Shown piece after piece: positions 46,319-54,663 of a stretch of DNA of 64,000 nt. The first letter of the stretch is position 1. The number at the start of each line of letters is the position of its first letter. Under the pieces are notes generated by a model. It was given only the letters and a program-made list of their open reading frames with translations. It did not search any database and was not told the DNA's origin. Made by a program: the position numbers and the translations under genes. This DNA comes from Vicinamibacterales bacterium. Lineage in GTDB: Bacteria > Acidobacteriota > Vicinamibacteria > Vicinamibacterales > UBA2999. Location: the NCBI GenBank assembly GCA_041394705.1, contig JAWKHS010000005.1:358625-422624 (forward strand). The letters run 5' to 3'.

Positions 46319-46897
46319 TCAGGCGGCGGTCGTCCGGCCTGACCCGAGGGACGCGCGGACCGCGGTCCGGGCACGGTGCAGGCGGCTCTTCACCGCCGCC
46401 ACCGACAGGCCCAGCGCCCGCGCGGTCTCGGGCGCCGTCAGGCCCATCACGTCGCGGAGCACGAGAACGTCGCGCTGGCTGACCTCCAGCAGGCGGATCG
46501 CGGCGTGGAGGCGGGCCGTGGCCTCGGCGGCCGCGACGACGGTTTCGGGGCTCGCGTCGGGCGCGGCGAGACGGTCCGCGTCGGCGGGCCCCAGACCGTC
46601 GAGGGGCGCGCACACCGCCGGCGACGATTTCGTGCGCCGCCGCCGCTTCAGGCAGGCGTGCCGGGCAATCGCGTACAGCCAGCTCGCCAGGTCGGCGTCG
46701 CCCCGGTACTGCTTGAGGGACCGGACCATGGCGAGCAATGTGTCCTGCGAGACGTCCTCGGCGTTGGTCCGGTCCACGCAGATCGACCGCGAGAAGGCAG
46801 CCACGCGCCCCCGGTACCGTTCCACGAGGGCCTCGAGCGCGGCCGCGTCGCCGCGCTGGGCGTCCCGGACCAGATCCGCACAGAAGCAGGTATCCAT
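46319..46897 (-). CDS. ECF-type RNA polymerase sigma factor
   Basis: 192 residues with sigma-70 region 2 (RDAQRGDAAALEALVERYRG ... NAEDVSQDTLLAMVRSL) and region 4 (VSQRDVLVLRDVMGLTAPETARALGLSVAAVKSRLHRA). Region 1 and 3 are absent, as in extracytoplasmic-function sigma factors. No anti-sigma gene is adjacent, although the N-terminus has Cys residues (MDTCFCADLV) that could be redox-sensitive (inference). Converges with the barrel-protein gene 7 bp away. Target promoters unknown. Confidence 0.93.
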   Translation of the reverse strand: MDTCFCADLVRDAQRGDAAALEALVERYRGRVAAFSRSICVDRTNAEDVSQDTLLAMVRSLKQYRGDADLASWLYAIARHACLKRRRRTKSSPAVCAPLDGLGPADADRLAAPDASPETVVAAAEATARLHAAIRLLEVSQRDVLVLRDVMGLTAPETARALGLSVAAVKSRLHRARTAVRASLGSGRTTAA

Positions 46898-47116
46898 GTA
46901 AGGGCCGGTGCTCCGGCCGAACCTGTCATTGCCGACAGCAAATGGCTGGCCACGGTCATGGCGTCCAGCCACCGGCGGGTGCGCGGGGCGCACCGGGATG
47001 GCCAGTGGGCCGGCGCGTCGGGGCCGGGCGGGAAAGTTCCGGCAGGGGCGAATTCCCTCCCGGCGCCCTTGCGAACACGGGAACCGCCACGCGAAGATCG
47101 CGGCCGGAGAACCCGC

Positions 47117-48325
47117 ATGTCGTCTGCCCCCACGACCCCCGATGCCCTGCTCGAGCGCGCCAGGGCGCACCAGGACTGGCTGGTCGCCCTGCGACGGGAG
47201 ATCCACCGTCATCCCGAGCTCATGTACGAGGAGGTGCGGACGAGCGCCGTGGTCCGCCGTGAGCTGGATGCCCTCGGCATCGCCTATCGCCACCCCGTGG
47301 CCGTGACCGGCGTCGTCGCCACGATCGGCGACGGGGCGGGCCCCTGCGTGGCGCTGCGCGCCGACATGGACGCGCTGCCAATTCTGGAAGCCGCGGACGT
47401 CGCGTTCAAAAGTGAGATCGACGGGAAGATGCACGCCTGCGGGCACGACTGCCACACGGCGATGCTCCTCGGCGCGGCGCGCCTGCTGAAGGAACACGAG
47501 GCCGACCTCCACGGCACCGTGAAGCTGCTCTTCCAGCCGGCCGAGGAAGGCGGGGCCGGCGGCCTCCGGATGTGCGAGGAAGGCGCGCTCGAGGCGCCCG
47601 CCGTGGATCGCGCCTTCGGCCTGCACGTCTGGCCCTACGTGCCGACGGGCACGGTGGCGGCCAGGGCCGGCACCTTCCTGGCGGCCACGGGCATGTTCGA
47701 GATCGTGGTGACGGGCGTCGGCGGCCACGCGGCGATGCCGCACGCCACCGTGGATCCGGTGGTGGCGAGCGCGGCCGTCATCACGGCGCTCCAGACGATC
47801 GTGTCGCGCACGACCGATCCGCTCGAGGCGGCCGTGGTGAGCGTCACCACCGTGCACGGCGGCGAGGCCTTCAACGTGATCCCGCCGTCGGTGACCCTCA
47901 CGGGCACGATCCGGTCGCTGACCACGGCGGGGCTCCAGACGCTCCAGGCGCGCATCCGCGCCGTGGTCGACGGCATCGCCTCGGGCCACGGCTGCCAGGC
48001 GGCGGTCACCTTCCCGGCGCCCGACTACCCGGCCACCGTGAACGACGCCGCGAGCTGGGAGCTGGCGAAGTCGCTCGCCGGGACGATGCTCGGCAGCGCC
48101 GCGGTCCTGGACGTGCCGCCGGTGATGGGCGGCGAGGACTTCTCGTACGTCCTCGAGCGCGTGCCCGGATGCTTCGTCGGGCTCGGCGTGGCCAACCCCG
48201 CGATCGGCGCGACCTACGGCGTGCACCACCCGAGGTTCCTGGTGGACGAAGCCGCCCTGCCGATCGGCGCGGCCCTGCACGTGGCCTTCGCGCTCGCGAG
48301 TCTCGAGGCGCTGGGCGGGCGCTGA
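47117..48325 (+). CDS. M20-family amidohydrolase (aminoacylase/hippurate-hydrolase type)
   Basis: 402 residues. Zn-binding motifs of the M20D/AmhX-type: LRADMDALP, MHACGHDCHTAML (Cys108, His110), FQPAEEGGAGG (Glu), GLHVWP (His) and C-terminal MGGEDFSY. A dimerisation domain lies at ~180-290 (IVVTGVGGHAAMPH). The Cys in HACGHD is characteristic of the di-metal site. It hydrolyses N-acyl-amino acids or related amides in the cytosol; the exact acyl group is unknown. Start ATG at 47117 is preferred over longer frames. Confidence 0.93.
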   Translation: MSSAPTTPDALLERARAHQDWLVALRREIHRHPELMYEEVRTSAVVRRELDALGIAYRHPVAVTGVVATIGDGAGPCVALRADMDALPILEAADVAFKSEIDGKMHACGHDCHTAMLLGAARLLKEHEADLHGTVKLLFQPAEEGGAGGLRMCEEGALEAPAVDRAFGLHVWPYVPTGTVAARAGTFLAATGMFEIVVTGVGGHAAMPHATVDPVVASAAVITALQTIVSRTTDPLEAAVVSVTTVHGGEAFNVIPPSVTLTGTIRSLTTAGLQTLQARIRAVVDGIASGHGCQAAVTFPAPDYPATVNDAASWELAKSLAGTMLGSAAVLDVPPVMGGEDFSYVLERVPGCFVGLGVANPAIGATYGVHHPRFLVDEAALPIGAALHVAFALASLEALGGR

Positions 48326-48348
48326 GCCGGGCGCGCGATCGCCCCGGC

Positions 48349-50787
48349 TCAGGCGTCGCGGATCGCGTCGGCCGGATCCACGCGCGACGCGCGCCGGGCC
48401 GGCACCACCGACGCGACGAACCCCGTCAGCGCCAGCGTGGCGACCACGGCGGCGTAGATGGCCGGATCCCACGGCTGGACGCCGAACAGCAGGATGCCCA
48501 CGCTGCGCGCCAGGAGCGCGGCGAGGACGAGCCCCAGCACGAGGCCGAGGGCGAGCTGCCGGGCGCCCTGCTGCAGGAACAGGCGCATGACCGTCGCACG
48601 GTCCGCGCCCAGCGCCATCCGCACGCCGATCTCGCGCGTCCGGTTGGCGGCCGAGAACGCCATCACGCCGTACAGACCGATGGTGGCCAGGACGAGCGCG
48701 GTCAACCCGAAGGCCACGAACAGCCCGCCGAAGGCCCGGTAGAACCACGTGTCGAGGCGGTACTGGTCGCTCAGCGAGCGCACCCAGTACAGCGGGAGGG
48801 CCGCGTCGAGCCGGGTCACCTCGTCCTGGATGGCCGCCGTGTGGCTCATGGGATCCTGCTCGGTGCGGACCACGAGACTCATGAAGTTGATGGTGTTCTG
48901 CGCGAGCGGCAGGTACACGCCTTCGTCACGCGGGTCGAGCGCGCCGATGGCGCCGCCCAGGTGGAGATCCGGCACCACGCCCACGATCACGCGCCACGGC
49001 TCGCTGTCGGCGCCCAGCCGGATGCGCGCGCCGAGGGGTTCCTTGTCCGGGAAGAAGAGCTGCACGAACCGCTCGTTGACGAGCGCGACCGGCTGGGCGT
49101 CGGGCCCGTCGGTCGGCAGGAAGCCGCGGCCGCGAATCACCGCCGTGCCGATCACGTCGAAGTAGTCCGGGGTGATGACGAGGCGCCGGGCCAGTGGATG
49201 GTCGTCGTCGGTGGCGTAGGCGACGCCGTCCAGGCTGAGCGGCTGGCGCTGACTGGACCCGCGGCCCGGCAGGTCGGAGGTGAAGGCCGCGGCCCGGATG
49301 CCGGGCTGCCCGGCGAGGCGCTCGACGAGCGCGTCGTAGAACTGGCGCTGCGACGCGGGCGTCGGGTAGTCGTTCTCGAAGAGGCCCAGGCGGGCCGTGA
49401 AGATCCGCGAGGTGTCGAACCCGTAGTCGAAGCGGGTGATGTTGACGACGGTGCGGATCATGAGCCCGGCCGCCACGAGGAGGCCGCACGACAGGGCGAG
49501 CTGCGCCACGACGAGCGACCGGCCAACCCGGCCCATGCGGACGCCCGACGACCCGCGCGACTCGTCGCTCATGATCTCGGCGACGTTGGTGCGCGAGGCG
49601 CGGAGGGCCGGGAAGATGCCGGCCAGCAGCGCCGAGACCAGCGTGAGCCCGGCGACGAACGCGATGACGGCCGGGTCCATCCTGGCGACGAACCACAGCG
49701 GCAGCTCCTGCGTGGCCAGGCCCGCGTTGAAGAAGTCGATGCCCACCTTCGCCACGAGGAGGCCCGCCGCGGCGCCGCACGCCGCGAGCACCAGCGTCTC
49801 GACGAGGATCTCGCCCACCGTCCGCCAGCGGCTGGCGCCGAGCGCCGTGCGCACGGCCACTTCCCGGCTCCGCGCCGCGCTGCGCGCCAGCAGCAGGTTG
49901 GCGACGTTGGCGCAGGCGATGAGCAGCACGCCGAACACGGCGCCGAGCATCGTGTAGAGCATGGCGACGGCCGGCGGCCCGACGAAAAGGTCGCCCTGCG
50001 GTACGAGCATCGCGCCGACGCCCGCGTTGGAGGCCGGGTACTCGGTGGCGAGCCGCCCCGCAATCGCCGACATCTCCGCCTGGGCCTGCTCCAGCGTCAC
50101 GCCGTCCTTCAGCCGGCCGATGGCCTGGAGCTGCGTGCCTTCGAGCGCCGGTCCGCCGCTCCGGCTGTAGGCGAGCGGGTCGATCCGGAGCGGCAGCCAG
50201 GCGTCCATCTGGTTCGGGAAGCCGAAGAGCTCGGGCATCACGCCGACGATCGTGGTCGGCAGCGCGTTGGCGCGGACGGTCGTGCCGATGACGCCGGGAT
50301 CGCCCTGGAAGCGGTCCTGCCAGGCGCGGTAGCTCAGGATCATCACCGGCGGGCTCGACGGGTGGTCTTCCTCGGGCCGGAACGTGCGGCCGAGGATGGG
50401 CTGGACGCCGAGCACGTCGAAGAGCTGCGCGCTGGCGTAGGCGCCGAGGTAGCGGACGGGCCGGCCCTCGGTGCCGCCGACGTTGACGGTCTCGGCGTAG
50501 TAGGCGGCCAGGTCCTGGAAGGTGGTCTGCTGCCGGCGCCAGTCCTGGAAGTCGTGGATGGTCAGGCCCATGAACCGCAGGTTCTGGGCCGGCCGGGTCC
50601 GGAAGAGGCCGACGAGCCGGTCGGGCTGTTCGAAGGGCAGGCCCTTCACGGCGAGGTAGACGATGCTGAACATCGTCGTCGTGAGGCCGATGCCGAGCGC
50701 CAGGGCCACGACGGCGGCGGCGCTCAGGCCGGGACGCCGCACGATCATGCGGGCGCCATAGCGGAGGTGGCTGACGAACGGGCCCAT
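48349..50787 (-). CDS. ADOP-type duplicated ABC-transporter permease (MacB/FtsX-like)
   Basis: 812 residues. Two FtsX-like halves, each with a periplasmic MacB-like domain and a four-helix membrane block: RRPGLSAAAVVALALGIGLTTTMF at the N-terminus, GVLLIACANVANLLLARSAARSREVA in the first half, and AVALVLATIGLYGVMAFS- and TREIGVRMALGAD-type segments in the second. This is the 'acidobacterial duplicated orphan permease' layout, which lacks an adjacent ATPase gene, as here. Role in export of peptides or lipids is inferred. Ribosome site GGGAGG precedes the ATG. Confidence 0.93.
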   Translation of the reverse strand: MGPFVSHLRYGARMIVRRPGLSAAAVVALALGIGLTTTMFSIVYLAVKGLPFEQPDRLVGLFRTRPAQNLRFMGLTIHDFQDWRRQQTTFQDLAAYYAETVNVGGTEGRPVRYLGAYASAQLFDVLGVQPILGRTFRPEEDHPSSPPVMILSYRAWQDRFQGDPGVIGTTVRANALPTTIVGVMPELFGFPNQMDAWLPLRIDPLAYSRSGGPALEGTQLQAIGRLKDGVTLEQAQAEMSAIAGRLATEYPASNAGVGAMLVPQGDLFVGPPAVAMLYTMLGAVFGVLLIACANVANLLLARSAARSREVAVRTALGASRWRTVGEILVETLVLAACGAAAGLLVAKVGIDFFNAGLATQELPLWFVARMDPAVIAFVAGLTLVSALLAGIFPALRASRTNVAEIMSDESRGSSGVRMGRVGRSLVVAQLALSCGLLVAAGLMIRTVVNITRFDYGFDTSRIFTARLGLFENDYPTPASQRQFYDALVERLAGQPGIRAAAFTSDLPGRGSSQRQPLSLDGVAYATDDDHPLARRLVITPDYFDVIGTAVIRGRGFLPTDGPDAQPVALVNERFVQLFFPDKEPLGARIRLGADSEPWRVIVGVVPDLHLGGAIGALDPRDEGVYLPLAQNTINFMSLVVRTEQDPMSHTAAIQDEVTRLDAALPLYWVRSLSDQYRLDTWFYRAFGGLFVAFGLTALVLATIGLYGVMAFSAANRTREIGVRMALGADRATVMRLFLQQGARQLALGLVLGLVLAALLARSVGILLFGVQPWDPAIYAAVVATLALTGFVASVVPARRASRVDPADAIRDA

Positions 50788-50925
50788 GAACGCCTCCCGG
50801 AATTGACGAACGGCCGGCGGCCCCCGGCGGGCGCCGGCCCGGTCAGAGGGATTGGACGGAGCGAACCCGGTGGAAGTTGACAGCCCGTCCCAGGAAGCAC
50901 GGGGCGGCCGGGCCGGGGTCCGCGA

Positions 50926-52116
50926 TCAGGAGGCGGCGGCCGTGGCGCGCACGATGGCCCGACGCGCCGCGGCGAGCCACAGGACCACGACGCCCATCAG
51001 GGCGATGGGCGGCACGGTGGCGCTGTTCAGCAGGCCCCAGCCGAACCGGGTGATCACGGGCCCGGCCAGGAGCGACGCCATCGCCTGCGCCCCGAACACC
51101 ACGAAGTCGTTCATCCCCTGGGCCCGGAACCGCTCCGACGGCGCATAGCTGGTCGTGAGCAGCGTCGTGCCGCCCACGAACAGGAAGTTCCAGCCCACGC
51201 CGAGCAGCACGAGCCCGATCAGGTAGTGGCCGGCTTCGTGGCCCACGAACACGCCGATGCCGGCCGTGGTGGCCAGGCAGGCGAGACCCGCCAGCATCAG
51301 GCGCGTGATGCCCAGGCGTTCGATGAGCCAGCCGCTGGCCAGTGACGGCACGTACATCCCGAGCAGGTGGCCGGAGATGACGGTCTTGGTCGCGTCCACG
51401 CTCAGGCCGTCCATCACGTGCATGCTGATGGGCGTGGCCGTCATCACGAAGCTCATGACGCCGTAGGCCGTGACCCCGGCGGCGACGGCGGCGACGAACG
51501 CCGGCTGGCGCGCGATCTCGGCGCGCGGCCGCTTGGGCCCGCCGGCAGTGGCGACGCGGAGCTGCGGCCGGCCCATGGCGCCGAGGACGAGCGCCGCGGC
51601 GGCCATGACGCCGGCGAGCGCCACGAACGAGCCCGTGAACTCCGGCCAGCCGCCCAGCAGGCGCGCCCGGTGGCCCAGCTCGGGAGCCAGGAGCGCCGCC
51701 ACGAGCGTGCCGAGCATCACCGTGGACACCGCGCGCCCGGCGTGGCTGGGTTCCACGAACTCGGCGGCGGCGAAGCGGTACTGCTGGACGAACGCCATGT
51801 TGCTGCCCAGGAGCGCCCCGGCCACGCACAGCCCCGCGAAGGACTGCGCGGCCACGCTGGCGGCGCAGAGGAGGGCGGCCAGCATCGCGACGAGCGCGCT
51901 CCCGACGAACGCGGGCTTCCGGCCCACGCGCTGCATCAGGAGGGACGCGGGCAACGACATCAGCGCCACGCCCACGACGGAGAGCGAGATCGGCAGCGTG
52001 GCCAGGACGCGCGTGGGGGCCAGTTCGGCGCCCACGATGCCGCCGAACGTCACGAGCATGATCGTGCCGCAGGCGGCCAGGGCCTGGGCCGCGGTCAGGA
52101 TCCAGACGTCGCGCAT
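50926..52116 (-). CDS. MFS transporter
   Basis: 396 residues, 12 predicted helices. Motif A-like LMQRVGRKPAFVG between helices 2 and 3, a repeat of it (WLIERLGITRLML) in the second half, and helix-4 Arg/Glu region typical of sugar- or drug-type major facilitator proteins. Start ATG at 52116; the longer frame upstream is the shadow of the Uma2 gene. Substrate unknown. It stands between the ADOP gene and a Uma2 gene on the same strand, without clear operon overlap. Confidence 0.88.
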   Translation of the reverse strand: MRDVWILTAAQALAACGTIMLVTFGGIVGAELAPTRVLATLPISLSVVGVALMSLPASLLMQRVGRKPAFVGSALVAMLAALLCAASVAAQSFAGLCVAGALLGSNMAFVQQYRFAAAEFVEPSHAGRAVSTVMLGTLVAALLAPELGHRARLLGGWPEFTGSFVALAGVMAAAALVLGAMGRPQLRVATAGGPKRPRAEIARQPAFVAAVAAGVTAYGVMSFVMTATPISMHVMDGLSVDATKTVISGHLLGMYVPSLASGWLIERLGITRLMLAGLACLATTAGIGVFVGHEAGHYLIGLVLLGVGWNFLFVGGTTLLTTSYAPSERFRAQGMNDFVVFGAQAMASLLAGPVITRFGWGLLNSATVPPIALMGVVVLWLAAARRAIVRATAAAS

Positions 52117-52234
52117 CGCGGGATCGTACTCGACGGCGGCGCTGTGGTCACGGATCCGGGGCGATCGCCGCGGGCGGACGCCGCGGGGCCCTCCGTGCGC
52201 GGGCGCGTCCGCCGTCAGGGCCGGCGCGCGCCGC

Positions 52235-52831
52235 CTACATCGGCCGGAACAGCTCCCGCAGGTCGATCGCACACTCGGGCAACAGGGGCGTCTCCAGGGT
52301 GTGCGCGTCCTCGGCCGTGAGCTCGGCCACTCGCGCAAGACGCCCGTCGGCGGCCCGACGGAACACCTGCACGAGATCGAGTTCGGGGTCCACCAGCCAG
52401 TACTCGCGCACACCCGTGCGGTCGTAGAGCCGCCGCTTGATCTGCGCATCCGTCTTGCGCGTGCTCTTCGAGAACACCTCGACGACGAGCGCCGGCGCGC
52501 CCTGTATGTTCGTGTCGGTGAGGATGTCCGGCTGGTCCTGCATGATGACCAGCAGGTCCGGCTCGACGACATCGTGGGCCGACAGCACGACGTCGAGCGG
52601 GGCGGTGAAGACCCGACCGGCTGCCGCGTGCGACCGGAAGTAGTGCTCGAGTTCGTACAGCAGCCGCCGTACCAGCACCTGGTGCCTGACGTTCGGCGAA
52701 CGCGTCACGAAGTGCGCCCCGTCGATGATCTCGTGCCGCTTTCCGTCGTCGGGCAGCAGCAGGAAGTCGTCGTACGTGAGCCGCGTGTCGGGATGCGCCG
52801 CGGGCGTGTGCATCGGGTCCTCCCCGGCCAT
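52235..52831 (-). CDS. Uma2-family (DUF820) putative endonuclease
   Basis: 198 residues with the DUF820/Uma2 restriction-endonuclease-like fold: LTYDDFLLLPDDGKRHEIIDG at the N-terminus, VVEPDLLVI (Asp of PD-(D/E)xK), LVVEVFSKSTRKTD (ExK-like catalytic part) and K..LYDRTGVREYWLVDPE. The family is abundant in Cyanobacteria, Acidobacteria and other environmental genomes; its physiological role is unknown. A 16-bp perfect palindrome lies 42 bp upstream of its start. Confidence 0.92.
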   Translation of the reverse strand: MAGEDPMHTPAAHPDTRLTYDDFLLLPDDGKRHEIIDGAHFVTRSPNVRHQVLVRRLLYELEHYFRSHAAAGRVFTAPLDVVLSAHDVVEPDLLVIMQDQPDILTDTNIQGAPALVVEVFSKSTRKTDAQIKRRLYDRTGVREYWLVDPELDLVQVFRRAADGRLARVAELTAEDAHTLETPLLPECAIDLRELFRPM

Positions 52832-52872
52832 GAGGGCAGTCTAGCAGCCTTGACGCCTGCCCCTGCCAGCGC

Positions 52873-52888
52873 CGTTCCGTACGGAACG
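52873..52888. promoter_or_regulatory. 16-bp perfect palindrome upstream of the Uma2 gene
   Basis: CGTTCCGTACGGAACG reads the same on both strands. It lies in the 153-bp spacer between the TolC gene and the Uma2 gene, upstream of the latter. It could be a dimeric repressor operator; no regulator gene is adjacent. Confidence 0.35.
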
Positions 52889-52916
52889 TGGCCTGAGGAC
52901 GCGCGTCTCCGCGGAA

Positions 52917-52937
52917 CCCTCGCAGAAACCGCGAGGG
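52917..52937 (-). terminator. Hairpin downstream of the efflux operon
   Basis: CCCTCGC and GCGAGGG pair around a 7-nt loop, 48 bp after the TolC stop on the minus strand. Short stem and no T-run, so only a weak candidate for termination of the RND operon. Confidence 0.35.
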
Positions 52938-52984
52938 CGGCGTGGACGCCGGCGCGCGGGATCTGCGCCGGCCTGCGGTCCGCG

Positions 52985-54658
52985 TCAGCGCGGCGTCGTG
53001 GTCGTGCTCGTCGTCGCTGCGCCCACGGCCGACGAGCCGCCCGTGGAGGGCGCCGCGTGCTGCAGCGACTCGAAGTCCACGAGCGCGCGCTCGTAGGCCA
53101 GCTTCGCCTGCAGCTCGTTGGTGCGCGCGAGCGTCAGGTCGCGCTGCGCCTGCACGACCAGGAAGCTCGTGGACAGGCCCACGTCGAACCGCTTCTGCTC
53201 GGCGTCCAGCCGCTGCTCGGCCAGTTCGCGCGCCGCGCGGCTCGTGTCGATCCGCTGGCGGCTGGCCTCCACGTTCCCGGCCGCCTCGCGCAGCTGCTGC
53301 GCGATCTTCACCTCGAGGCTGCGCAGGCGCAGGGCCGCCTGGCGCGCTTCGAGCTGGGCGCGGCCGTAGCTGGCCTCGTCGGCGCTCTGGCCGATCGGAT
53401 AGGTCAGGGTGAGGCCCACGGTCCAGGTCGGAAAGTCGAGGCCCGTGAGCTGGTTGAGCACGGTGCTGAAGCTGGTCGGCTCCACGCCGACGACCGTGCC
53501 CGGGAAGCCGCCCGTGCGGATGAGGCGCGAGCCGCCGAGGCCGTTGGCCAGGTAGGTGGCCTGCAGCCTGAGGTCGGGACGCCGCTGGTTCCCGTAGAAG
53601 GTGACCGCCGTGGCGGAGTTGTCCGACTCGAGCCGTGCGCGCTTGAGGTCCGCCCGCTCGCGGATGGCGTTGCCGAGCGCCGCGTCCACGTCGGGACCGT
53701 CCACGGCGATGGGCACCGTGTCCGCCAGCTCGAGGCGCGTGGTCCAGAAGTCTGCCGACGCGGGATCGAGCACGAGCACCCGCAGGCGATCTTCCGCCTG
53801 GCGCGCCTGGGTCGTGGCGATGATGAGCGCCTCCTGGCGCTGCGCCACTTCCGCCGAGGCCGACACGGCGTCGAGCGGCGGCGCCTGCCCCACGTCCACG
53901 CGGGCGCGGTTGTTCGTTTCCAGCTGCCGCGCGAGTTCCAGGGACTGCCGGGCCACTTCAACGCCCGCGCGCTGCGACACGAGGCCCCAGTACGCGCGCT
54001 TCACGTCGGCGTCGACCCGCGACAGGCTCTCGTCGAGCCGCGTGCCCGCGATGTCGCGGTTCCGACGGCTCTGCGTGAGCTGGAACCGGCTGGCGTCGAT
54101 CCGCAGGTCCTTGAGGAGCGGCTGTGAGAACGACATCGAGAAGCGCGACGTGAGGCTGGGGTTGAAGTTCGTGAAGAGGCTGTCGGTCTTGGTGCGGGCG
54201 CTGTCCCAGGACACGGAGTACGATCCGCCGCCCCACTTCAGGCGCTGGCTCACGCCCACGATCGACGACACGATGTCGGTGGTCACGCCCTGGTTGCCGA
54301 CCAGGAAGCTCGACGGCGGCGCCAGCTGCGAGTTGCGCTGCGCGCCGGCCGTGACGGCGGGCGTGAACGCGCTCCTGGCCTGCGCCACGCGCGCGTCGTC
54401 GATCTGGGGCCCGAGCCGGTCGGCGGCGACGTCCAGGTTCCGCTCGCGGGCCAGCGCCACGGCTTCGTCCAGCGTGAGGACCACCGTCGGTCCAGGCGGC
54501 GCGTCGAGCGCCGCCGTCCGCGGCGCGGCCTGGCCGGCGAGCGCCGGAGCGGCACCGGCCGCGAGGGCGGCCGCGAGCAGGGCCGCCCTGCCGGACACCG
54601 TGGTGACCCGCGGGGCGGACGTGGAGCGGAGTCGGGCGAAGCGGACGTCGGGCGTCAT
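52985..54658 (-). CDS. TolC-family outer-membrane efflux channel
   Basis: 557 residues with a signal peptide (ending PALAGQ). OEP repeats: two long helical stretches (LTLDEAVALARERNLDVAADRLG ... DEALIIATTQARQAEDRLRVLVLD) and (RAQLEARQAALRLRSLEVKIAQQLREAAG), with barrel-strand pairs between (FSMSFSQPLLKDLRIDASRF, WTVGLTLTYPIGQSADEA). It forms the trimeric outer-membrane tunnel for the RND pump encoded just upstream. Third gene of the operon, 5 bp after the RND stop. A Thr-rich tail (TTSTTTTPR) is dispensable-looking. Confidence 0.93.
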   Translation of the reverse strand: MTPDVRFARLRSTSAPRVTTVSGRAALLAAALAAGAAPALAGQAAPRTAALDAPPGPTVVLTLDEAVALARERNLDVAADRLGPQIDDARVAQARSAFTPAVTAGAQRNSQLAPPSSFLVGNQGVTTDIVSSIVGVSQRLKWGGGSYSVSWDSARTKTDSLFTNFNPSLTSRFSMSFSQPLLKDLRIDASRFQLTQSRRNRDIAGTRLDESLSRVDADVKRAYWGLVSQRAGVEVARQSLELARQLETNNRARVDVGQAPPLDAVSASAEVAQRQEALIIATTQARQAEDRLRVLVLDPASADFWTTRLELADTVPIAVDGPDVDAALGNAIRERADLKRARLESDNSATAVTFYGNQRRPDLRLQATYLANGLGGSRLIRTGGFPGTVVGVEPTSFSTVLNQLTGLDFPTWTVGLTLTYPIGQSADEASYGRAQLEARQAALRLRSLEVKIAQQLREAAGNVEASRQRIDTSRAARELAEQRLDAEQKRFDVGLSTSFLVVQAQRDLTLARTNELQAKLAYERALVDFESLQHAAPSTGGSSAVGAATTSTTTTPR

Positions 54659-54663
54659 GGGTC